Source of the DNA: an uncultured Prevotellaceae bacterium
GTDB taxonomy: Bacteria; Bacteroidota; Bacteroidia; Bacteroidales; Bacteroidaceae
NCBI GenBank assembly: GCA_946539635.1
Contig: CAMNHS010000031.1
Coordinates: forward strand, 1-13,003
DNA length: 13,003 bases
Reading direction: 5' to 3'
Numbering within the stretch: position 1 is the first letter of the stretch; every line of letters begins with the position of its first letter. Shown here one piece after another: positions 1 through 6,003 of the stretch. Position numbers and translations under genes: made by a program. The notes under the pieces were generated by a model. It was not told the DNA's origin. It ran no database searches and saw only the letters and a program-made list of their open reading frames with translations.

Positions 1-57
1 AACTTTTTTGCTTTCATAGTTATTATACCTTTTATATTATATGTTATTGACTTTTGA
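1..57. other. 3' flank of prfB; possible start of a further minus-strand gene
   Basis: This is AT-rich sequence downstream of the prfB stop. Read on the minus strand, an ATG at 17-15 opens a frame that runs off the window edge with codons for M-K-A-K-K. An AAAAGG stretch lies about 10 nt before that ATG. It could be the first codons of the next gene in the acyl-CoA synthetase/prfB operon, but five codons cannot establish a gene. I see no convincing hairpin terminator for prfB here and no clear promoter. Confidence 0.25.
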
Positions 58-1176
58 CTACTTATTGTTCAGCGCCATGAGGTAGGCTTTGATGAATCCG
101 TCGAGCTTTCCGTCCATGACAGCATCGACGTCTGTTGTCTGATATCCCGTGCGATGGTCTTTCACACGGCGGTCATCAAAGACATAGGAACGTATCTGAC
201 TCCCCCACTCTATCTTCAGCTTGCTGGCCTCTATCTCTGCCTGCGCCTCCATACGCTTCTTCATGGCGCGGTCATAGAGCTGTGACTTCAACAGACGCAT
301 GGCATTCTCACGGTTCTGCTGCTGCTTTCGCGATTCGGTATTTGCGATAAGTATCTCCTCTTCCTCGCCCGTGTCAGGGTCTTGGTACATATAACGCAGA
401 CGCACACCGGTCTCCACCTTATTGACATTCTGTCCACCAGCACCGCTGGAGCGGAAGGTGTCCCACGATACGCGGGCAGGATCTACATACACCTCAATGG
501 TATCATCTACCAATGGCGTTACAAAGACAGAGGCGAACGATGTCATACGCTTGCCCTGAGCATTATATGGCGATACTCGCACAAGGCGATGCACACCACT
601 CTCGGACTTCAAATATCCGTATGCATTATCGCCTGTGGCATTCTCTATCTGCATAGTGACAGATTTGATGCCGGCATCGTCTGCCTCCAACAAATCAACG
701 ATGGTAACCTTATAGCCACCCTTCTCGGCCCACCGCATATACATACGCATAAGCATCTGGGCCCAATCCTGTGCCTCAGTGCCACCGGCACCACTGTTAA
801 TCTTCAACACTGCATCCATAGAGTCCTCCTCCTGACGCAGCATATTCTTCAACTCGAGAGCCTCAACAGCATGCAAGGCACGATCGTAGGCAGCATCTAC
901 CTCTTCTTCGGTGACCATTTCATCACGATAGAACTCCATAGACAACTGCAGCTCATCAGCTGATGAACGCACCTCATTATAACCTTCTATCCATTTGCGC
1001 AATTCACCGACCACCTTCATCTGGGCACGAGCCCTTTCAGGGTCATCCCAAAAATCAGGAGCCTGTGTGCGAAGGTCCTCTTCCTCAAATTCTATTTTCT
1101 TGCGCTCTATATCAAGATAGGTATAGAGTGCTTCAGCGCGATCTATTATATCCTTAACCTGTTCCTGTGTTACCAT
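58..1176 (-). CDS. prfB: Peptide chain release factor 2 (RF2)
   Basis: RF2 recognises UGA and UAA stop codons in the ribosomal A site and triggers hydrolysis of peptidyl-tRNA. The 372-residue length is normal for the family. Visible features are an N-terminal helical domain (about 1-110), the central stop-recognition domain with tripeptide S-P-Y at 202-204 (SPF in E. coli RF2), the catalytic GGQ loop at 247-249 preceded by Ala246, and the conserved segment W-G-S-Q-I-R-S-Y around 324-331. Many bacterial prfB genes carry a +1 programmed frameshift (CTT TGA C) near codon 25. Here the matching site reads TAT CTT GAT in frame (codons 20-22, 1119-1111). The extra T is absent, and so is the upstream AGGGGG stimulator, so the gene is read straight through. 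Its own stop is UAG, a codon read by RF1 and not RF2. The start ATG directly follows the TAA of the acyl-CoA synthetase gene, implying co-transcription and translational coupling. Confidence 0.98.
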   Translation of the reverse strand: MVTQEQVKDIIDRAEALYTYLDIERKKIEFEEEDLRTQAPDFWDDPERARAQMKVVGELRKWIEGYNEVRSSADELQLSMEFYRDEMVTEEEVDAAYDRALHAVEALELKNMLRQEEDSMDAVLKINSGAGGTEAQDWAQMLMRMYMRWAEKGGYKVTIVDLLEADDAGIKSVTMQIENATGDNAYGYLKSESGVHRLVRVSPYNAQGKRMTSFASVFVTPLVDDTIEVYVDPARVSWDTFRSSGAGGQNVNKVETGVRLRYMYQDPDTGEEEEILIANTESRKQQQNRENAMRLLKSQLYDRAMKKRMEAQAEIEASKLKIEWGSQIRSYVFDDRRVKDHRTGYQTTDVDAVMDGKLDGFIKAYLMALNNK

Positions 1177-3006
1177 TTACGAGATAAAATTTGTGTCTTC
1201 GTCATACATGCGGTCAATGATATCATTGTAGTGCTGGCATATCACTGAACGCCTCGTCTTGAGTGTGTTTGTTATCTCTCCCTTCTCCATTGAGAATGGT
1301 TCGGTGAGCAAAGTGAACCGCTTCACCTGCTCATATCCTGCCAATCCTTGCTGCAAGGTATTGATGCGGTTAAAAAGCATTCGTATCACCAGCGGATTCT
1401 GGCACAGGTCTTCACGTCCCTTGAAAGGAATGTTGAATTCGCGTGCAAACTCTTCCAGCAACGGATATGACGGTACTATCAGGGCACTGACAAACTTACG
1501 CTCGTCGGCAATGACAGCAATCTGCTCTATATACTTATCCACCAGCAGTTTTGACTCCACTGCCTGTGGTGCGATATATTTTCCGTTAGATGTCTTGTAG
1601 AGATCTTTTATACGCTCTGTTAGGAACAACTCACCATCACGCATATATCCTGCATCTCCTGTGCGGAAATAGCCATCTTCGGTGAACGACTGCTTATTGA
1701 GTTCGTCACGACGATAGTAACCCTTGGTTATGGTAGGACCCTTCAGAAGTATCTCACCATTTTCATCGATACGGATATCTATTGTGCTTATAGGGCGACC
1801 AACAGAACCAACAGTATATGGCTCATCACGATGATCACACGATACTGTTGCAAGACTCTCAGTAAGACCGTAGCCCACTATCATGTTCAGACCCAAGGAG
1901 TGAACAAACTCCTCTACTTGCTGTGATACGACAGCTCCTGCTGTAGGGAAGATATTTGGATTCTCAAGGCCCAAACGCTTTCGTACCAATGAAAGTATCG
2001 TATTGTTATACAACCTATATTTCAGCGTCAGCGCCATTGGTGGCTTCTTGCCCTTGGCACGATATTCTATGTTATACTTACGTCCTATCTTCAAGGCATT
2101 CTTAAAGATAGCAGCATGAACTGGCGAAGCCTTATCGATAGTATCCATAACACCAGCATATACCTTTTCCCAGAAACGTGGCACTGCTGACATACTCGTA
2201 GGATGTCTCTCACGCATAGATTGCTGTATCTCATGAGGGTCAGTATTTATTATCAAAGTGCTTCCCATCGTCATTGCAAGGAAGTCCCAACCTCTTTCAA
2301 AGATATGTGTGATAGGCAGGAAGGTTATTATCCTATCCTTCTCGTTAATCGGTACGCACTTGTTGTTATCCTTGAATGCAGCAGCATACTGTCCACAGGT
2401 AAGCATAACACCCTTTGGCTCACCAGTAGTACCAGAGGTATAAAGAATGTTTGCAAGGTCACTGTTATTCAGTTCTCCACGAATGTCTGCCAATTGTGCC
2501 TCCAACTCAGGCGTAACCTTCACATTATCCAGGAAGTCGTCAAAATAAATCGATGTCACATCATGTTCTGCCAATGCTACAGCTTTGTCGTAGATTACGA
2601 TACGTTCCAATGAAGGACACAATGCCTGCACCCTACGGGCCTTGTCATATTGTTCCTGCTCACCCACAAAGATGATTCGTATCTGCGCATCATCAATAAT
2701 AAACTGCAACTGTTGCTCAGAACTCGTAGCATAGAAAGGAATTGATACTGCCCTGACACCAAAAGCACCAAAGTCAGTATATATGTACTGAACAGCATTT
2801 TGGGAGAATACACCAATATTCTCTTGCGGCTGAACGCCATAACTAAGAAGTGCCAAAGAAACTCTATCCACATTCTGTGAGAACTCTATCCATGACACAT
2901 TTTTCCACTCTGCGCTACCGAAATCCTTATATTCCAACGCAATGCGTGAACCATATTTTTTGGCTTGTTCGTGAGGAATCAAAGCCAGATGACAAACCGT
3001 TTGCAT
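1177..3006 (-). CDS. Long-chain acyl-CoA synthetase (AMP-forming)
   Basis: This is an adenylate-forming enzyme of the ANL superfamily, predicted to activate long-chain fatty acids with ATP and CoA to acyl-CoA in the cytoplasm or at the inner membrane face. From the ATG at 3006 it is 609 residues, usual for bacterial long-chain ligases. Visible motifs are the P-loop Y-T-S-G-T-T-G-E-P-K-G (189-199), the A5 motif G-Y-G-L-T-E-S (378-384), the A7 motif Y-F-R-T-G-D (446-451), the hinge region around L-T-E-R-I-K-D (462-468), and the C-terminal catalytic lysine, probably K583 in G-E-I-T-N-T-L-K. The open frame continues upstream to 3309, but that part has no family similarity, crosses the promoter region and overlaps the divergent regulator. 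The ATG at 3006 starts a typical N-terminus (Q-T-V-C-H-L-A-L) and lies about 19-25 nt after a perfect promoter. The stop codon abuts prfB. The exact chain-length preference cannot be read from sequence. Confidence 0.93.
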   Translation of the reverse strand: MQTVCHLALIPHEQAKKYGSRIALEYKDFGSAEWKNVSWIEFSQNVDRVSLALLSYGVQPQENIGVFSQNAVQYIYTDFGAFGVRAVSIPFYATSSEQQLQFIIDDAQIRIIFVGEQEQYDKARRVQALCPSLERIVIYDKAVALAEHDVTSIYFDDFLDNVKVTPELEAQLADIRGELNNSDLANILYTSGTTGEPKGVMLTCGQYAAAFKDNNKCVPINEKDRIITFLPITHIFERGWDFLAMTMGSTLIINTDPHEIQQSMRERHPTSMSAVPRFWEKVYAGVMDTIDKASPVHAAIFKNALKIGRKYNIEYRAKGKKPPMALTLKYRLYNNTILSLVRKRLGLENPNIFPTAGAVVSQQVEEFVHSLGLNMIVGYGLTESLATVSCDHRDEPYTVGSVGRPISTIDIRIDENGEILLKGPTITKGYYRRDELNKQSFTEDGYFRTGDAGYMRDGELFLTERIKDLYKTSNGKYIAPQAVESKLLVDKYIEQIAVIADERKFVSALIVPSYPLLEEFAREFNIPFKGREDLCQNPLVIRMLFNRINTLQQGLAGYEQVKRFTLLTEPFSMEKGEITNTLKTRRSVICQHYNDIIDRMYDEDTNFIS

Positions 3007-3030
3007 GATATAGGTTACTAAATTTTGTTG

Positions 3031-3062
3031 CAAATTTAAGGAAAAAATTTGTACATTCCAAA
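3031..3062 (-). promoter_or_regulatory. Promoter of the acyl-CoA synthetase-prfB operon
   Basis: Read on the minus strand, a -33 box TTTG (3062-3059) is followed after exactly 20 bp by TAAATTTG (3038-3031), a full match to the Bacteroidota primary-sigma -7 consensus TAnnTTTG. Transcription would start near 3025, leaving a leader of about 20 nt before the ATG at 3006. No Shine-Dalgarno sequence is present, as is usual in this phylum. The promoter overlaps the divergent plus-strand promoter. Confidence 0.8.
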
Positions 3063-3073
3063 TTTTTTCCTTA
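3037..3073. repeat. Perfect 15-bp inverted repeat at the core of the divergent promoters
   Basis: The arms TAAGGAAAAAATTTG (3037-3051) and CAAATTTTTTCCTTA (3059-3073) are exact reverse complements around a 7-bp centre (3052-3058). After a 2-bp mismatch on each side, symmetry resumes with CAAA at 3031-3034 and TTTG at 3076-3079, giving a 49-bp near-palindrome. The arms contain both -33 boxes, and the full palindrome contains both -7 boxes. It could be a symmetric operator for a dimeric regulator, or simply the outcome of two promoters with matching spacers. A cruciform is possible. Confidence 0.9.
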
Positions 3074-3079
3074 CTTTTG
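3048..3079 (+). promoter_or_regulatory. Promoter of the signalling operon
   Basis: A -33 box TTTG (3048-3051), a 20-bp spacer and TACTTTTG (3072-3079) match the Bacteroidota consensus TTTG/TAnnTTTG exactly. Transcription is expected to begin near 3085, about 25 nt before the ATG at 3110. No other strong promoter was found across the six downstream plus-strand genes, so this one probably drives them all. Confidence 0.82.
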
Positions 3080-3109
3080 TCCCGAAAAAAACAAAACGCC
3101 CTATTAATT

Positions 3110-4267
3110 ATGGTAAAAATACTTAGTGTTGACGATGAATTAGACCTCGAATTGCTATTAACGCAGTATTTCCGTCGCAAGATTCGCAAGGGAGAGTATG
3201 AGTTCTTCTTTGCACACAATGGCATAGAAGCTTTACAGACAATGTTAGAGCATCCTGATATTGACATCGTACTCAGCGATATCAATATGCCTGAGATGGA
3301 TGGTCTCACACTGTTGAAGAAGATTAATGACCGTCATAACCCTGCTCTGAAAGTCATTATGGTGAGTGCCTACGGCGAGATGAATAATATCCGTACTGCC
3401 ATGAACAATGGTGCCTTTGACTTTGCTACAAAGCCAATAGACCTTGATGATCTGCAGATAACTATTGATAAGGCTGTTGCCGAGATAGAATTTGTCAAGC
3501 AGACACAGAAGGAGCATGGGCAGTTGGTGGACATAAAGAGCGACCTGGCTCTTGCAGCAGAAATACAGATGGCAATCCTGCCAAAGATTGATGCCGCAAA
3601 AAATCTGGATTCCAACATTGATCTATATGCCTTCATGAAGCCAGCAAAAGATGTGGGAGGTGACTTTTATGACTATTTCCGCATAGATGACACTCACATT
3701 GGCTTCTGCATCGCTGACGTCAGCGGCAAGGGTGTGCCAGCTGCTATATTCATGGCAGTAAGTCATACCCTACTCCGTATGGCAGGAAAGAAAAATCCAA
3801 ATGCAGTAGAGGTCATCACCGAGAGTAACTCTGTGCTCGCTGGAGAGAGTTTCAACTCTATGTTCGTCACATTGTTCTATGGAGTACTTGACACCAAGAC
3901 TGGTGAGATAAAATATGTGAATGCCGGTCACAATCCTCCATACATACTGAAAGCAAATGGCAGTGTCGAAGTTCTTCCTAACTCTACTAATATCTGCTTG
4001 GGCGTGATCGAAGATTATCAGTACAAGGGAGAAACATTAAAATTGGAAAAAGGCGATTGTATAGTAACCTTCACAGATGGTGTCACCGAAGCATGTTCAC
4101 CTAGCGAAGAATTATATGGTGAAACACGGCTTGAGGAACTTCTAAAGACTCATGGCGGTGATGATTGCGAAACAATTGTTAATGCCATCAGCGATGCGGT
4201 ACACCAGCATGCAGCAGGCGCCGAGCAAAGCGATGACATAACCATATTGATTGTTAAAAAAGCGTGA
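3110..4267 (+). CDS. Response regulator with SpoIIE/RsbU-type PP2C phosphatase output
   Basis: This is a two-domain cytoplasmic protein of 385 residues. Residues 1-125 are a CheY-like receiver with acidic pair D8-D9, phospho-acceptor D57 in S-D-I-N-M-P-E-M-D-G, switch residue S86 and K108-P109. A short helical linker (about 126-148) leads to a PPM/SpoIIE-type phosphatase domain (about 149-384). That domain carries E-I-Q-M-A-I-L-P, the metal-binding G-G-D (183-185), A-D-V-S-G-K-G (202-208), N-A-G-H-N-P (271-276), F-T-D-G-V-T-E (321-327) and S-D-D-I-T (374-378), so metal and catalytic acids appear intact. In this family, phosphorylation of the receiver typically controls dephosphorylation of a STAS anti-anti-sigma protein. 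No STAS or anti-sigma gene is in the window, so the substrate must be encoded elsewhere. The start at ATG 3110 is preferred over the upstream TTG at 3077, because that TTG lies in the -7 box and M-V-K-I-L-S-V-D-D is a standard receiver start. The gene overlaps the next one by 4 nt (GTGA). Confidence 0.95.
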   Translation: MVKILSVDDELDLELLLTQYFRRKIRKGEYEFFFAHNGIEALQTMLEHPDIDIVLSDINMPEMDGLTLLKKINDRHNPALKVIMVSAYGEMNNIRTAMNNGAFDFATKPIDLDDLQITIDKAVAEIEFVKQTQKEHGQLVDIKSDLALAAEIQMAILPKIDAAKNLDSNIDLYAFMKPAKDVGGDFYDYFRIDDTHIGFCIADVSGKGVPAAIFMAVSHTLLRMAGKKNPNAVEVITESNSVLAGESFNSMFVTLFYGVLDTKTGEIKYVNAGHNPPYILKANGSVEVLPNSTNICLGVIEDYQYKGETLKLEKGDCIVTFTDGVTEACSPSEELYGETRLEELLKTHGGDDCETIVNAISDAVHQHAAGAEQSDDITILIVKKA

Positions 4268-6003
4268 ACCTAAAGAAAAAAACCAAAAAGAAATTGGCTG
4301 ACAACATCAGCGGGGTGGCATCAGAAGTTGGCACCCATATTGCTATTGCTGTTATTGCAGGTCTCATCGTTTATGTCTTTGCTTCTTCCGGTTACGAATC
4401 CGAGATTGCAGAATTAAATAACCGCATAGAAGAGATGAAGTCAGCAGAACGCAATGCCCTCATCACAAAACGCATCAGCGAACAGATGGAGGATATTGCC
4501 TATGAGCAAAAGGCTCTGTCTGACAAACAGAGGGAGCGTGCTGAAGAACAGTCACGCCTTGCTGACATAGAAAGAGGCAAAGCCGAATTGGAAAGAGAAG
4601 CAGCAAGAGAGGCAGAGCGAAAGGCACGCGCATCAGCAAAAGAGGCAGAGAGTATGAGGGCCATAGCAGAACAACAGAGTGCTTTGGCAACACAAAATAT
4701 GGAAGAAGCTATTAATGCTCGCTCACATGCTGATACTCTGTTCTACCAATCATTAGCACGTTCGCTGGCACAAACTTCCATCACACAGTATAAATCTGGC
4801 GACAAAAGTTTAGCAGCATTGTTGGCCTATTCTGCTTGGTATTATACAGACAAATTCAAAGGCAACGTTTATCATCAGGATATATACACCGCACTGTTGG
4901 ATAACGCACCCAGAGCAAGAATGCGTATCGGAAGGGTTTCTGGAAATCCACGCGTAATGGCTAAGATACCCGATTCCTACATAAAGGATTCCAAAATGGG
5001 ATATGTCATTGCTACCGATTACGGAGAAATATGTAATCTCATACCAAAACTTAATTCAAAAGGAATTGTTGATAGGTATGATGAGCAAATAATTTTCAAC
5101 GACCCAAACTATCTATTTAGAGATGTCTGTATAGTAAATGGTTATATCCTGGCACTCGACGTAAGTGGCACACTTGTAAAGACTACTCTTACCAGCACAA
5201 ATAACAAACGCACCAGTAACGACTTTGTGGGAAAAGGCCCACGTCCTGCACAACGTATCAAAGAAGATGCTGTTATAAGTCGCAAATACCTTCCTATGAG
5301 CAATATGCCACAGGAACGCTGGCATCACCTGTTACAAAACGATGAAAACAAAATCATTGCTGTTGGAGAACACCAAGTGGTTTGGCTTGACGCTAATGGA
5401 AACAACATTCTTCACACTCATAGTATAACTGATGAAATTAGTGAGGCAGGTGTCATTGAAAATACATTGATTATTTTTACAAAGACAGGTAATCTGCTTA
5501 CCTTCAACGACGGAAGACCTTCAGTTACCACACGCATCTCTCTGCCGCGAAACAATCCTGTCAGCTATTACTATTACATGAAAGACAAGGGTATGCACAT
5601 ACTGGGTACCGAGGATGGAGATGTGTTGTTGTATGACAAAGACCACAAACACATCAAATCTCTCGTAGGACATTCTGGTGCCATAACACATATGGAACAA
5701 TTGGGATGGTGTCTTGCAACATCGAGCTATGACCACAAAATATGCCTATGGAATCTTGATGACTTAAACACCCAGATAGCTCCTATTGAGGTGTACTATG
5801 ATAAGTGGCCACTTAGCTTTACGACAAACAGGGATAACTGGACACTGATAGTCGGTCTTGCTGATGGTGACATAGAGTCATTGCATATTTCTGTCGAAGA
5901 TAATAAGGACAATGTGCATGAACACATAGAACGTAATTTCACCCCACAGGAATGGGAATATTACATAGGTGAAGGAGTAAAGTATAGGAGGTTTAAAGAA
6001 TGA
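4264..6003 (+). CDS. Membrane-anchored coiled-coil protein with WD40-like propeller
   Basis: This 579-residue protein starts at GTG in a GTGA overlap with the phosphatase gene. The N-terminus is Lys-rich (K4-K10), followed by one hydrophobic segment (about 24-42), which by the positive-inside rule places the rest in the periplasm. Residues about 45-155 form a long charged coiled coil rich in Glu, Ala, Lys and Arg. Residues 157-212 form a helical segment with L-A-R-S-L-A and L-A-A-L-L-A-Y-S-A-W, resembling the piece that precedes WD40 repeats in many STAND-type proteins. The rest (about 215-550) looks like a degenerate beta-propeller; the clearest blades are G-D-V-L-L-Y-D (452-458) and the WD-like stretch S-S-Y-D-H-K-I-C-L-W-N (487-497). 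The end contains R-N-F-T-P-Q-E-W (557-564) followed by Y-I-G, similar to the R-N-L-T-x-E-E-W tail of WD40 STAND proteins. No NTPase, kinase or other catalytic domain is visible. A scaffold or sensor role in the module is inference. Confidence 0.85.
   Translation: MNLKKKTKKKLADNISGVASEVGTHIAIAVIAGLIVYVFASSGYESEIAELNNRIEEMKSAERNALITKRISEQMEDIAYEQKALSDKQRERAEEQSRLADIERGKAELEREAAREAERKARASAKEAESMRAIAEQQSALATQNMEEAINARSHADTLFYQSLARSLAQTSITQYKSGDKSLAALLAYSAWYYTDKFKGNVYHQDIYTALLDNAPRARMRIGRVSGNPRVMAKIPDSYIKDSKMGYVIATDYGEICNLIPKLNSKGIVDRYDEQIIFNDPNYLFRDVCIVNGYILALDVSGTLVKTTLTSTNNKRTSNDFVGKGPRPAQRIKEDAVISRKYLPMSNMPQERWHHLLQNDENKIIAVGEHQVVWLDANGNNILHTHSITDEISEAGVIENTLIIFTKTGNLLTFNDGRPSVTTRISLPRNNPVSYYYYMKDKGMHILGTEDGDVLLYDKDHKHIKSLVGHSGAITHMEQLGWCLATSSYDHKICLWNLDDLNTQIAPIEVYYDKWPLSFTTNRDNWTLIVGLADGDIESLHISVEDNKDNVHEHIERNFTPQEWEYYIGEGVKYRRFKE
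5986..5991 (+). promoter_or_regulatory. Perfect Shine-Dalgarno AGGAGG before the pseudo-kinase gene
   Basis: An exact AGGAGG lies 8 nt before the ATG at 6000, inside the last codons (Arg-Arg, AGG AGG) of the WD40-like gene. The spacing is ideal for 16S pairing. Strong Shine-Dalgarno sequences are uncommon in Bacteroidota, whose ribosomes hide the anti-Shine-Dalgarno tail, and the other genes in this window lack one. It may promote re-initiation at the ATGA overlap, or it may be chance codon use. Confidence 0.55.

Noticed and set aside
382..963. Long plus-strand open frame opposite prfB (193 codons)
   Set aside because: It is antisense to a clearly conserved gene, has no recognisable domain or start signal, and its composition is that of a shadow frame.
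3031..3079. Invertible (phase-variable) promoter
   Set aside because: In invertible promoters the repeats flank the promoter. Here the promoters lie within the arms, and flipping the 7-bp centre would not change expression.
3077..3109. TTG start at 3077 for the response regulator
   Set aside because: The TTG is part of the -7 promoter box, so it would not be transcribed. The ATG at 3110 gives a standard receiver start.
3007..3309. Upstream extension of the acyl-CoA synthetase frame to 710 residues
   Set aside because: The extra 101 residues show no family similarity, cross both promoter elements and overlap the divergent regulator. The ATG at 3006 gives a normal enzyme N-terminus.
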